Shown here: positions 1 through 7,935 of the stretch, piece by piece | How positions within the stretch are numbered: the stretch's first letter is position 1 | Layout: the number at the start of each line of letters is the position of its first letter | Assembly: GCA_002315815.1 (NCBI GenBank) | Contig: DCIN01000032.1 | Coordinates: 18,338 to 61,144, forward strand | Direction: 5' to 3' | Source of the DNA: Bacteroidales bacterium UBA1725 | GTDB lineage: Bacteria > Bacteroidota > Bacteroidia > Bacteroidales > UBA932 | DNA: 42,807 bases | Program-made: the position numbers and the translations under genes | The notes under the pieces: generated by a model | Database searches by the model: none | Told to the model about the DNA's origin: nothing | What the model saw: the letters and a program-made list of their open reading frames with translations, nothing else

Positions 1-765
1 CAGATGGGTTCGATGCCTATGAGGCCTGCGGGCGGGATGAACGGAGGACGCTTTATGCAGATAAGCAAATGGACAGGAAACGGAGTTGAAGTATTCCATC
101 TTCCGGGAGAAGAGGAAACAGCAGTCAACAACGGTTCCAAATCCAACCCCGGCATTTCTGCAGATCTCTTCGGAGACTGGCGCGAGGAACTCGTCGTTCA
201 CACAAATGACAACAAGCATCTGCGCATATACGCTACTGACATACCGACAGAATATCGTTTCCATACTCTTATGAGCGATATCATCTATCGTATGAGCGTA
301 CTCACTGAAAACATCTGCTACAACCAGCCTCCCGAGCCGGGATTCTATCTCAGCTCCGACCTTGGGAAATTCTGGGCTGTGAAATATGAACGGAGCGGGG
401 CCTCAAGAAACTTCAAGACAAGCGGTGACGGGCTTGACACCCGTATGGAAGGAGTAACTGCAATTCCCCAAAAGAATGTGGTCATCTATAAGAACATCGC
501 GAAAACTTGCAAGCTTGATGCCCGTGCACAGTATGACAGTTACGAGTGGACAGTGAACGGCAAGGTAGTCAGCCGCAAGCGTTGCCACACTCTCAAGCAG
601 TCCGACTACGGCTTCGACAAGCCTGTTCAGATTCACGTGAAGTGCATACTTAAGGGACAGATCTTCGAAGATGACGGCACAGTGACCTTCTCTTCACAAG
701 AAGACGACAAGAAGGGTATGTGGTCTGACCGTGACTTCCAGAGAACGGGAAGACAGGAACTGTAA
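1..765 (+). CDS. Rhamnogalacturonan lyase, PL11 family (C-terminal part, 5' end outside window)
   Basis: The reading frame is open from base 1, so the start lies upstream and only the last 254 residues are seen. The motif run SADLFGDWREELVV, then LRIYATDIPTEYRFHTLM and the NQPPEPGFYLS stretch are hallmarks of the last blades of the PL11 beta-propeller, which cleaves the rhamnose-galacturonic acid backbone of rhamnogalacturonan-I by beta-elimination, normally outside the cell or in the periplasm. About 120 residues follow the propeller end, including an ARAQYDSYEWTVNGKVV segment that looks like an Ig-like or PKD-like module. A hairpin terminator follows at 794-836. PL4, GH2 and GH97 genes elsewhere in the window act on the same polymer. 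Confidence in the family is high; exo- versus endo-action cannot be told. Confidence 0.9.
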   Translation, partial: QMGSMPMRPAGGMNGGRFMQISKWTGNGVEVFHLPGEEETAVNNGSKSNPGISADLFGDWREELVVHTNDNKHLRIYATDIPTEYRFHTLMSDIIYRMSVLTENICYNQPPEPGFYLSSDLGKFWAVKYERSGASRNFKTSGDGLDTRMEGVTAIPQKNVVIYKNIAKTCKLDARAQYDSYEWTVNGKVVSRKRCHTLKQSDYGFDKPVQIHVKCILKGQIFEDDGTVTFSSQEDDKKGMWSDRDFQRTGRQEL

Positions 766-793
766 GTGAAGCCTGAACAAAAAAGCAAAGACA

Positions 794-842
794 AGAGGGT
801 GACTAAAAAGTCCAAACGGACTTAAGGTCATCCTCTTTCTGT
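794..842 (+). terminator. Strong hairpin terminator after the PL11 gene
   Basis: The arms 794-804 and 826-836 pair over 11 positions with two G-T pairs. Nested inside is a second perfect stem, AAGTCC (808-813) with GGACTT (818-823), closed by an AAAC loop. A T-rich run, TTTCTGTTTTTC, follows. The geometry is that of an intrinsic terminator for the gene ending at 765. Confidence 0.75.
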
Positions 843-858
843 TTTTCTAGCCTTCGAG

Positions 859-978
859 CGTCGGCTGCTCTCCTCCAGAACCGTCTCGCTTCGCTCGACC
901 CCACCATTCGCTGCGCCCATGGTCCCCCCTCTTACGATGCCGAGGGTGGCACGGGTTCCCGGAGGAGACAGCCGAACG
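859..978. repeat. GC-rich imperfect inverted repeat in the 766-1309 intergenic stretch
   Basis: The 544 bp between the PL11 gene and the antitoxin hold no convincing gene. Arms at 859-876 and 961-978 are near-complementary (TCTCCTCC with GGAGGAGA, then GGCTG with CAGCC, one bulged C). Within the 84-base loop lie further complementary blocks, ACCAT (902-906) with ATGGT (919-923), and GAACC with GGGTTC. The patch is clearly richer in G and C than the AT-rich sequence from about 1060 onward. It could be a scar of a mobile element, a repeat shared across the genome, or a folded RNA; the sequence alone does not decide. Confidence 0.5.
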
Positions 979-1244
979 CATCTTCGGCAATGGCAAAGGT
1001 AGTCTTTAAATCCTACAATCCCAGAATGCTCCTGAAGGTCATCATCGTTTACGCATATCTGGGGTAGCACGCACATTTTGTAAAAAAGTACCAATAAGCG
1101 AAAAAAAAGCCATTTTGACTGTTAGAATAGTCCAATAAGAGTTTGAAAAAAGAAGTTCAGTGATCTATGGAAATAAGTTATTTCTTTCCCTTCTATTCAC
1201 ATACTCCCTGCAAACCGAATAGGGATAAAAAGATATTTCTTTTA

Positions 1245-1292
1245 CAATATGATTGCATATTGGTATCTTTCTGAATTCTTTTTGTATTTTTG
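1245..1292 (+). promoter_or_regulatory. Operator palindrome and promoter of the toxin-antitoxin operon
   Basis: A perfect 7-bp inverted repeat, CAATATG (1245-1251) and CATATTG (1256-1262) around ATTG, ends in an ATTG that can act as the -33 element. A TATTTTTG box (1285-1292) matches the Bacteroidetes -7 consensus TAnnTTTG; the spacer is 22 bases, slightly longer than usual. The antitoxin ATG follows at 1310. Overlap of the palindrome with the -33 element is what is expected if the ribbon-helix-helix antitoxin represses its own operon. The regulatory role is inferred. Confidence 0.5.
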
Positions 1293-1309
1293 TCTAAAAT
1301 ATTAGAGAT

Positions 1310-1603
1310 ATGGCACAAACAGCTATGACAATCCGTATGGATAAAGATTTGAAGGTTAAGTTCAATAACCTTTGTGAGGAACTTGGAATGAGCACGAACA
1401 CCGCATTTAATATCTTCGCCAGGCAAGCTGTAAGAAAACGCAGTATTCCTTTTACTATTGAAGCTTCAAGCAGGGACGATATTCGCACTCAAGCACTGGA
1501 AGCGATAGAAAGGATTCGTCAAAGCGCAATAGAATCCGGCGTAGCCGAGATGTCTCTTGAAGACATCAATAAAGAAATCAGCCTTACCAGGAAATCACGA
1601 TAA
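1310..1603 (+). CDS. RelB/DinJ-family antitoxin
   Basis: This 97-residue protein has the layout of RelB/DinJ antitoxins: an N-terminal ribbon-helix-helix part (AMTIRMDKDLKVKF, then ELGMSTNTAFNIFARQAVR) that would dimerise and bind operator DNA, followed by a charged C-terminal part ending in the MSLEDINKEI box typical of the family, which wraps the toxin. Its stop codon overlaps the toxin start by one base (TAATG), so translation is probably coupled. A palindrome overlaps its promoter. The usual partner of this family is a RelE/YafQ-type ribonuclease, but here the partner is a PIN-domain protein. The segment is AT-rich relative to flanking genes, consistent with lateral gain. Confidence 0.88.
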   Translation: MAQTAMTIRMDKDLKVKFNNLCEELGMSTNTAFNIFARQAVRKRSIPFTIEASSRDDIRTQALEAIERIRQSAIESGVAEMSLEDINKEISLTRKSR

Positions 1604-2010
1604 TGAAAGTCTACGTTGTAATTGACACTAATGTTTTGGTGTCAGCCTTACTTTCCAGGCATAGAGATTCCGCGACTTCAATTATTCTTGCCAATTTGTT
1701 TAGCGAAACCATCGTTCCGCTGTATAATGATGAGATACTCAATGAATATGAAGAAGTTCTGCATCGAACAAAATTTCATTTCCCAGAAAGTGAGGTCAGA
1801 CTAATACTATCAGCAATTTCCGAATTCGGCATATCAGCCGATCGGATAAAATGTTCGGAAAATTTCCCAGATCCTAATGATATTATATTCTACGAAGTGG
1901 CTCTTTCAAAAGAAGGATCCTTCCTTGTTACCGGGAATACAAAGCATTTCCCAAAAACTCCAATTGTTGTAACACCCGCTGAGTTTTTGGAAATCATAAA
2001 CCAGAAATGA
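1603..2010 (+). CDS. PIN-domain toxin (putative TA toxin, COG1569 type)
   Basis: A 135-residue PIN-domain protein, the length usual for single-domain PIN toxins, which are Mg-dependent ribonucleases. Acidic active-site candidates are Asp8 in IDTNVLVSALL, Glu44 or Glu48 in the YNDEILNEYEEVL segment, and Asp90 and Asp93 in FPDPNDIIF. The fourth site, usually an aspartate in a TGD motif, is Asn112 here (VTGNTKHFP), a variation found in this PIN subgroup that may alter metal binding. It begins inside the antitoxin stop codon (TAATG) and is followed by a terminator hairpin, so the two genes form a closed two-gene unit. Toxicity and target RNA are inferred from the family only. Confidence 0.88.
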   Translation: MKVYVVIDTNVLVSALLSRHRDSATSIILANLFSETIVPLYNDEILNEYEEVLHRTKFHFPESEVRLILSAISEFGISADRIKCSENFPDPNDIIFYEVALSKEGSFLVTGNTKHFPKTPIVVTPAEFLEIINQK

Positions 2011-2041
2011 ACATCAGTGCACAATACGATTGTGTAAGTCC

Positions 2042-2084
2042 AGAAAAGCCCGTCGCATTATTTCTGCGCTGGGCTTTTTTCTCC
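2042..2084 (+). terminator. Intrinsic terminator after the PIN toxin
   Basis: AGAAAAGCCC (2042-2051) pairs with GGGCTTTTTTCT (2071-2082), with an inner GCA/TGC pairing, and the T run forms the 3' side. It closes the toxin-antitoxin operon. The reverse complement is also A/T-tailed, so it may act on both strands. Confidence 0.75.
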
Positions 2085-2174
2085 CCAACGTGCATATGGC
2101 CGAAAAGACCTTATTCCGAAAAAGATTGGGGACGGAAAGATATGGGATTTGAGGCGGCTCAGCAGCGTCCTGGC

Positions 2175-2863
2175 CCACCCACCGCCGTCGAAATACTTTC
2201 CTTTCATTCCACTATATATGCCGCTCCCGTCCAGTAAGGGCCTCCTGTGTGGCGTCCCATTAATGCTGTCAGTTCTGATTCTGTAGGTACTCGCCAGCCT
2301 TCCGGGCAAGGGTTGGCAATCTTTCCGGCCACGTATTGAGAATGACTGGAGTCCATTGGCAATGAACTCAAGCGAGTTCCATTAGTAATGTACCAGTCGC
2401 AAATTACGCCGGCTGTACCTTTATAGAAAACATTGTCCGCAGGGTTGGTGTTGGCAGTTGATGATACGGAAGCGCTTGTCTCCGCTATCTGATATACATC
2501 TTCAGTAAAAGTTGAACCATCATTGTAACCTCCGCCAACGGCCCTGCCAAACTGGTACAACTTGCCCCATTTGTAATTCGTCGCGTCGTACCCGCAGTTT
2601 ACAGGGGCCCAGACGGTCGTCAGAGAAACTGCCGGTATGTTCAATATACCGCCGGCCGATAGAGACTTGGCTTCTGTAGGGGCAAGTGTCGTTGATGCTG
2701 AGAGCGGGATTCCAACACCATTGTATGTGCCCTCACTATATGTCGGGGTATTGTCTGTGGTAGGAGTGATTGCGTTAGCAGTCACATCAGCACGGACGAA
2801 ACTCTCGGTGGCAGGCATCGTGCCTGTAAACTCTGCGGTAGCGGTTCCAGCTCCTCTTGAAGG
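2175..2863 (-). pseudogene. Frameshifted remnant of a FISUMP-type surface protein
   Basis: The longest open piece (2863 down to a stop at 2204) carries the block VWAPVNCGYDATNYKWGKLY and, near its end, NPCPEGWRVPTESELTALMG, which are typical of the Fibrobacter succinogenes major paralogous (FISUMP) domain of Bacteroidetes surface proteins. It has no signal peptide, and an in-frame TAA precedes it at 2864-2866. At about 2210-2240 the frame breaks: the expected continuation, YSGMKGKYFDGGGW, appears in a different frame at 2175-2216 and then is lost. Upstream, residues RYAAYPAVTF in another frame suggest a second shift near 2865. Both ends of the original gene are therefore missing. It sits between the TA operon and a GH2 gene. 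Confidence 0.65.
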
Positions 2864-2938
2864 TTACAGCCGGGTATGCGGCGTATCGTCATTCCGCGTG
2901 ATGAGCCGTGCGAGTGGCAGCAAAGAATGCGTTTGTCG

Positions 2939-5398
2939 TCAAATGCTGTGCGTTGAGAGGGTCAGCTCTGCACTCTTGAGCAGGGGCGAGGTGAAGCGTA
3001 CTTTAATGGTACCGGGGTTCATCCCGGACTTCACATAGGCGACGAGCCTGCCCTTGAACACCCTCTGTACATTGTCCGTCCATACTCCGGTATCGCTCAT
3101 ATCACCGGATTCAAGCCCCAGAAGCTCACCTCCTTCCACTATGCAGGTGATGGCGTTGTCTGCAAGTTTGACAGGTATGCCTGCTTCGTCAAGCACTTCG
3201 ACCACAATCTGGGCAACGCTGCCGCCGGCATCCAGATCCAACTTGTCGGCGGTGGCCTTCAGACTGAAAGGTCTGCCGGATGTCTTTATCTCATACTCAG
3301 AGACCTTTGCGCCTGATTCGTCGAAGCCTTCTGCCTTGAGCGTGCCGGAAGTGAAGGGAACATCCCAACCGATAATGCCCGTCTCGTCATTGTGAGGAGT
3401 TCTGGCCCCCACTTCCTTGCCGTTGAGCATAAGCCTTGCAGATGCTGCGTTTGTATAACATACGACGCGGACCGTCTGGTCGTCCTCGTAATTCCAGCTG
3501 TCCCAGGCCTCTGGACTGTCCGGAATCTGAAATCCTCCACGTCGGCCGGTGCTGACCTGAGGTTTGAGGTATGTTCCGATGTAGCATACGGGAGTCTCGC
3601 TCCAAAGTGCGGCACGGAAACGGCCGCGGGGCTTGACAAAATTGCCGAGGTCGATGAGTCCTGCTCCAGACCCTCTTGCAGGCCATACGCCCGCCTCTCC
3701 AAGATAATCAGCTCCAGTCCAGAGAAATTGTCCGAAAATGTGTCCGTTGTCCCTGACTGCCTTCCAGTCGGCGAAACCGTGGCGGTTTTCCGATCCGTAG
3801 ATTATGCGTTCCGGGTAAGTGGAATGGTCCTTTTCGTATCGGCTTTCAGTATAGTTGTAGCCAACGACATCAACGGCCTGAGGGTATTCAGTCTGGTTTG
3901 ACATAACCACGCCTGCAAGTGCTCCGGTGACAGGCCTGGATGTGTCGATAGAATGGATATATTCGGTGAAACGCTTGGCTATCACTCCGATACGCATCGC
4001 GTCCGGAGCATCGGGCTTATAGCCTCCGGACATAGGCTGATTGAATTCGAAGTTGCCGCCGTCCAGGATGGGATGGGAATAGGGGTCATTGGGATAATCG
4101 ACTTCATTTCCTATGCTCCAGAGGAAAATGGAAGGGTGGTTGCGGTCGCGAAGGACCATATCCTTGACATCGCGTTCGCTCCATTCCTCGAAATAATCGG
4201 CGGTACCGTCGAAGGCGGGAGTACCTACATTCCAACCTTCCACCCATTTCTTTTTGTTGAATTCCCATTCGTCGAATGCCTCATCCATCACAAGCAGACC
4301 AATCCTGTCACAGATGTCGTAGAATACCGGTGCCTGAGGGTTGTGGCTGGTACGGATAGCATTGACTCCAAGTGATTTGAGTGTTTTTAGTCTGCGTTCC
4401 AGAACTTCATCCGGGACAGCGGTTCCAAGAACTCCCGCATCGTGGTGGAGGCAAACTCCCTTGACCTTGGTGTTGCGCCCGTTGAGCTTGAACCCCCAAT
4501 CGGCATTGAACTCAAGGGTACGAAGCCCCAAGGAGGTTTGTGCGAAATCCACTGTCTCCTTTCCGTTCAGGAGGGTGGCTTCAAGTGTGTAAAGATATGG
4601 GTCATTGATATCCCAGCGATGCGGGGTCTTGAGTTTGATGGTTGTGACCTGCTTCGCGTCTGCCTTCGTACTGGTTTTTGCCACAAGCTTGCCTTCAGTA
4701 TCCCTGATTGCGAGGTCCAGGGTGAACTTGGACGAAGCGGAAGGGAGATTCTCGACAGAGGTCTCAACATTGATAATGGCCTGCTTGTCGGATATACTGG
4801 CAGCGCTGTACCCCAAACCCCAGAGCGAGAAGTGCGTGGCGCCGCTCTGAACTAACCATACGTCACGGTAGATTCCGGAACCGGGATACCAGCGGGAATC
4901 GGCTATGCGGCTATGGTCCACCCTGACAGCAATCACATTGTCTCCCTTGCGGTCAAGGTATGGTGTCAAGTCATACATAAACGAATTGTAGCCGCTTGGT
5001 CTGGTGCCCAGAAGATGTCCGTTGAGATAGACAGATGATCGGTTGTATACACCTTCGAAATAGATGTAAACCTTGTCTGAAGTCAAGCTCCTTCCGGAGA
5101 AATGCTTGCGGTACCAGCCGATGCCGGCTGGCAGAAAACCTGTGCATGCGGCGTTGGAAGGGGAGAGAGGACCCTTGACAGACCAGTCGTGGGGAACAGA
5201 TACGCTCATCCACTTTGAGTCATCGAATACAGGCAGTTCTGCGCCTTCAGCATCCTGTTGGACAAAAATCCAACCATCATTGAACAACGAACTCTGACCG
5301 AATGATGTCTGTGCAGAGTTCTGTGCAACAGTCTCTGACGAGTACAGTACAGTAATAGCAGAGATAATGAAAATCAATAACTTATGCATATCAAACAA
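2939..5398 (-). CDS. Secreted GH2 beta-galactosidase
   Basis: An 819-residue (816 if translation starts at Met4) exported glycosidase with an N-terminal signal peptide rich in Leu and Ile that ends near SSETVAQ. The order is the GH2 jelly-roll sugar-binding domain (about residues 36-190), an Ig-like domain (195-300), the TIM barrel (300-600) and C-terminal beta domains. Glu432 in SIGNEVDYP is the expected acid/base and Glu537 in YGSEN the expected nucleophile. The GVCLHHDAGVLG and TSHNP motifs are typical of family members acting on galactosides. With PL11 and PL4 nearby, removal of galactose from rhamnogalacturonan side chains is a reasonable but unproven role. It starts 54 bp after the phosphofructokinase stop, downstream of a hairpin. 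Confidence 0.88.
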   Translation of the reverse strand: MFDMHKLLIFIISAITVLYSSETVAQNSAQTSFGQSSLFNDGWIFVQQDAEGAELPVFDDSKWMSVSVPHDWSVKGPLSPSNAACTGFLPAGIGWYRKHFSGRSLTSDKVYIYFEGVYNRSSVYLNGHLLGTRPSGYNSFMYDLTPYLDRKGDNVIAVRVDHSRIADSRWYPGSGIYRDVWLVQSGATHFSLWGLGYSAASISDKQAIINVETSVENLPSASSKFTLDLAIRDTEGKLVAKTSTKADAKQVTTIKLKTPHRWDINDPYLYTLEATLLNGKETVDFAQTSLGLRTLEFNADWGFKLNGRNTKVKGVCLHHDAGVLGTAVPDEVLERRLKTLKSLGVNAIRTSHNPQAPVFYDICDRIGLLVMDEAFDEWEFNKKKWVEGWNVGTPAFDGTADYFEEWSERDVKDMVLRDRNHPSIFLWSIGNEVDYPNDPYSHPILDGGNFEFNQPMSGGYKPDAPDAMRIGVIAKRFTEYIHSIDTSRPVTGALAGVVMSNQTEYPQAVDVVGYNYTESRYEKDHSTYPERIIYGSENRHGFADWKAVRDNGHIFGQFLWTGADYLGEAGVWPARGSGAGLIDLGNFVKPRGRFRAALWSETPVCYIGTYLKPQVSTGRRGGFQIPDSPEAWDSWNYEDDQTVRVVCYTNAASARLMLNGKEVGARTPHNDETGIIGWDVPFTSGTLKAEGFDESGAKVSEYEIKTSGRPFSLKATADKLDLDAGGSVAQIVVEVLDEAGIPVKLADNAITCIVEGGELLGLESGDMSDTGVWTDNVQRVFKGRLVAYVKSGMNPGTIKVRFTSPLLKSAELTLSTHSI

Positions 5399-5401
5399 TA
5401 A

Positions 5402-5432
5402 AGCTATTTCATAGATTATCTGTGAAATAGCT
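5402..5432 (-). terminator. Hairpin between pfp and the GH2 gene
   Basis: A perfect 10-bp inverted repeat, AGCTATTTCA (5402-5411) and TGAAATAGCT (5423-5432), lies just after the phosphofructokinase stop and immediately before the GH2 start. On the minus strand it is followed by TTTATTGTTTG, a broken T run. It may end pfp transcription or sit in the GH2 leader as an mRNA structure. Confidence 0.5.
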
Positions 5433-5452
5433 GTTTAGAGTATTTAGTATAA

Positions 5453-7099
5453 TTACTTTCCTTGTTCAAGCTGAAGGGTCTTCGTAGTCTGGTCACAGAC
5501 CTCGGATGGTCCCCAGTACTGTATGGAACCTGGATATAGATAACAGGTCTCCTCCGCCCATCTGTCCCTGTGGGCCTCGAAGTACTTGAAAGGAGCACCG
5601 TCGAGTTCCACAAGTGCCTTGCGGATAACGGGTTTGAACTTGCCGGCACGCTTCTCGAGATTCATCATCATTGTGATGGGAACTCCGCCTGCGAGCCATT
5701 CCTCTGCAGGAGCGGTGGTGTTGCGTATCACCGACATATATCCGGTCTTGCCACAGGACATCAGCCTGGATGCATTGAATCCTAAAGAGTAACAGTAATC
5801 GGCATCGAAATTGGACGGAGCGGCGCAGCGGCCTTCGTAGCCGAAGAAATGGTGCTGGGCTGAGAATTTGCCGACGAATCTGCCTTCAGCCTTCATTGCG
5901 GCAAGTTTCTTTCCTACCATTTCGGAGAGAAGTTTCTCTGTCTCTATAAGAGAAACCTGCACGTTCCCGTGAGGGTCACGGTCCAGGGCAAGCTGACGGG
6001 CCACACCTTCCGGAAGGCTCTCGAAAACAGCTTTTCCTTCTGCGCTGAGGTTATTTTTCACATAGTCGAGCTGCTTGTCACGGGATACAGTCTTGGCTTC
6101 TTCGCCAGCCAGAATATCATTAAGCTCGGCAATGAGTTTCTTGATGGCGGGAATGAATTCGATGAGTCCTTCGGGAATAATAACAGTACCGAAGTTGTCG
6201 CCCTTGGCTGCACGTGCGGCAACGGCCTCTGCAATATATCCGACAATGTCGTCAAGGCTCTGGGCCTTTGCTTCCACTTCCTCAGAAATGAGGCAGATAT
6301 TAGGTTGGGTCTGAAGGGCGCATTCAAGTGCGATGTGTGATGCACTGCGTCCCATCACCTTGATGAAATGCCAGTATTTGCGTGCAGAATTGCAGTCCCT
6401 CTCAATGTTTCCGATAAGTTCAGAGTAGGTCTTGCAAGCGGTATCGAAGCCGAATGATGCCTCAATCTGCCCGTTCTTGAGATCTCCGTCAATAGTCTTG
6501 GGACAGCCTATCACCTGTACACCATATTTCTTTGCAGCATAGTACTCTGCAAGTACACAAGCATTTGTATTGGAATCATCTCCTCCGATAATCACGAGGG
6601 CCTTGATTCCAAGTTCGCGGAGAATCACGATGCCTTTTTCGAACTGATCGGTTTCCTCAAGCTTTGTACGTCCGGAACCTATGATGTCAAAACCTCCGGT
6701 ATTGCGGTATGTGTCGATGATTTCAGGGGTGAGTTCAATATATTTGTGGTCAACAAGGCCGCCGGGACCCATAAGGAAACCATAGAGTTTGTTGTCATTG
6801 TCGAGCGACTTGATTCCGTCGAAAAGACCGGAAATAACATTGTGTCCACCTGGAGCTTGTCCTCCGGAAAGGATGACACCGACATTGAACCTTGTCTGAG
6901 GACAGTCAGATGCGCTGCCTGATACGAAATCCACCACCGGCATACCGTATGTATTGGGGAAGAGGGATTTGATTTCATCCCTGTTTCCTACGGACTCCGT
7001 CTTTTCACCTTCGATGGCCTTCACCGGGCCGAGAAGCGCCTTGGGCAGCTTGGGCTGGTAAGCGGCGCGAGCTTTCTGGAGATTGGAAATTGATGACAT
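5453..7099 (-). CDS. pfp: Pyrophosphate--fructose 6-phosphate 1-phosphotransferase
   Basis: At 548 residues this matches the long PPi-dependent phosphofructokinases, which reversibly phosphorylate fructose 6-phosphate with pyrophosphate in cytoplasmic glycolysis. Visible motifs are the phosphate-binding GVILSGGQAPGGHN, IIGGDDSNTNA with the second Asp that marks PPi rather than ATP use, CPKTIDGDLKN with the matching Lys and the catalytic Asp, and the sugar-binding VMGRSASH. The C-terminal part has the FVGKFSAQHHFFGYEGR segment of the long subfamily. The start at 7099 gives the usual N-terminus. It is divergent from the rRNA methyltransferase at 7190. Confidence 0.95.
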   Translation of the reverse strand: MSSISNLQKARAAYQPKLPKALLGPVKAIEGEKTESVGNRDEIKSLFPNTYGMPVVDFVSGSASDCPQTRFNVGVILSGGQAPGGHNVISGLFDGIKSLDNDNKLYGFLMGPGGLVDHKYIELTPEIIDTYRNTGGFDIIGSGRTKLEETDQFEKGIVILRELGIKALVIIGGDDSNTNACVLAEYYAAKKYGVQVIGCPKTIDGDLKNGQIEASFGFDTACKTYSELIGNIERDCNSARKYWHFIKVMGRSASHIALECALQTQPNICLISEEVEAKAQSLDDIVGYIAEAVAARAAKGDNFGTVIIPEGLIEFIPAIKKLIAELNDILAGEEAKTVSRDKQLDYVKNNLSAEGKAVFESLPEGVARQLALDRDPHGNVQVSLIETEKLLSEMVGKKLAAMKAEGRFVGKFSAQHHFFGYEGRCAAPSNFDADYCYSLGFNASRLMSCGKTGYMSVIRNTTAPAEEWLAGGVPITMMMNLEKRAGKFKPVIRKALVELDGAPFKYFEAHRDRWAEETCYLYPGSIQYWGPSEVCDQTTKTLQLEQGK

Positions 7100-7133
7100 A
7101 AATATGTTTATTAGTAGTTGATTCGAAACCCGG

Positions 7134-7182
7134 CAAATTTACTCATTCCACGATAAAAAAACGCTATTTTTGGTTAAATTTG
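7134..7182. promoter_or_regulatory. Divergent promoter elements between pfp and the rRNA methyltransferase
   Basis: TAAATTTG at 7175-7182 on the plus strand and TAAATTTG at 7134-7141 on the minus strand both fit the Bacteroidetes -7 consensus. No clear TTTG -33 partner is seen at the standard spacing for either. The plus-strand box ends only 7 bases before the ATG at 7190, implying a very short leader if it is used. Confidence 0.35.
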
Positions 7183-7189
7183 CGAAAAA

Positions 7190-7906
7190 ATGGCAAGCAA
7201 TTCCGATATAAGACTGGTTCGTTCCCTTCGCGAAAAGAAATTCCGTGAGGAAAGCGGTCTGTTCGTGGTGGAAGGCGAGAAGATGGTTAGGGAAGCACAG
7301 GAATCCGGCTTCGAGCTGACCAGAATATTCAGCCGCGAGGAGGATGGGGAAGAAGCAATGAAAAAGATGAGTTCGCTGTCCACAGCTCCGCCCGTACTTG
7401 CCGTAGTGAAGAAGCCTGAACACTGTCTTCCCGACATTTCAGACATATCAGTCATTTCAGACGGTCTTTTTCTGGCTCTTGACTCCGTGAGGGATCCGGG
7501 CAATCTGGGTACCATCCTCAGAACCGCCGACTGGTTCGGAGTGAGTACCGTCTTTGCCTCTGAAGACAGTGTTGAACTCTATAATCCCAAGGTCATTCAG
7601 TCTTCTATGGGTTCCGTTTTCAGAATAGCATTGATTGTTGCGGACATTGTTGGTATATGCCGGCAGTTCAGACAGAAAGGCCTTCCGGTTTGGGGCACGT
7701 TTCTGGACGGAAACGATATTTATTCGGAAACGCTGGAGTGCAGGGGACTTTTAGTTATGGGCAACGAGTCCAACGGTATCAGTCCGGCAGTCGCATCTGA
7801 AGTGGACAGAAGACTCCGCATCCCTTCCTTCAAGGGATCCGGAGCAGAATCCCTCAATGTGGCTGTGGCTACGGCCGTAACACTCTCGGAATTCAGAAGG
7901 AGATAA
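7190..7906 (+). CDS. TrmH/SpoU-family RNA 2'-O-methyltransferase
   Basis: A 238-residue SPOUT-class methyltransferase that would move a methyl group from S-adenosylmethionine to a ribose 2'-hydroxyl in rRNA or tRNA. All three SpoU motifs are present: DSVRDPGNLGTILRTADWFG (motif 1, with the catalytic Arg), NPKVIQSSMGS (motif 2), and the C-terminal IPSFKGSGAESLNVAVA (motif 3) that forms the knotted cofactor site; LLVMGNESNGIS precedes motif 3. The N-terminal 80 residues resemble the substrate-binding domain of RlmB-type enzymes. The target nucleotide cannot be told. It leads a plus-strand unit with tamL 29 bp downstream; a 16-bp tandem duplication spans its stop codon. Confidence 0.9.
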   Translation: MASNSDIRLVRSLREKKFREESGLFVVEGEKMVREAQESGFELTRIFSREEDGEEAMKKMSSLSTAPPVLAVVKKPEHCLPDISDISVISDGLFLALDSVRDPGNLGTILRTADWFGVSTVFASEDSVELYNPKVIQSSMGSVFRIALIVADIVGICRQFRQKGLPVWGTFLDGNDIYSETLECRGLLVMGNESNGISPAVASEVDRRLRIPSFKGSGAESLNVAVATAVTLSEFRRR

Positions 7907-7931
7907 AAGTCTTATGAGATAAAAGTCTTAT
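7900..7931 (+). repeat. Exact 16-bp tandem duplication at the methyltransferase/tamL junction
   Basis: GAGATAAAAGTCTTAT occurs twice head to tail (7900-7915 and 7916-7931) with no mismatch. The first copy contains the stop codon of the methyltransferase; the second fills the space before the tamL ATG at 7936. Confidence 0.95.
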
Positions 7932-7935
7932 AAAA

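Noticed and set aside
828..1094. 88-residue minus-strand open frame in the intergenic region
   Set aside because: It arises from the GC-rich inverted repeat; composition is Arg- and Cys-biased with no motif or promoter.
2058..2309. 83-residue minus-strand open frame
   Set aside because: Part of it is the displaced frame of the FISUMP remnant and the rest runs through the TA terminator; not a separate gene.
3392..3901. 169-residue open frame opposite the GH2 gene
   Set aside because: Shadow of a well-supported GH2 gene; no family features.
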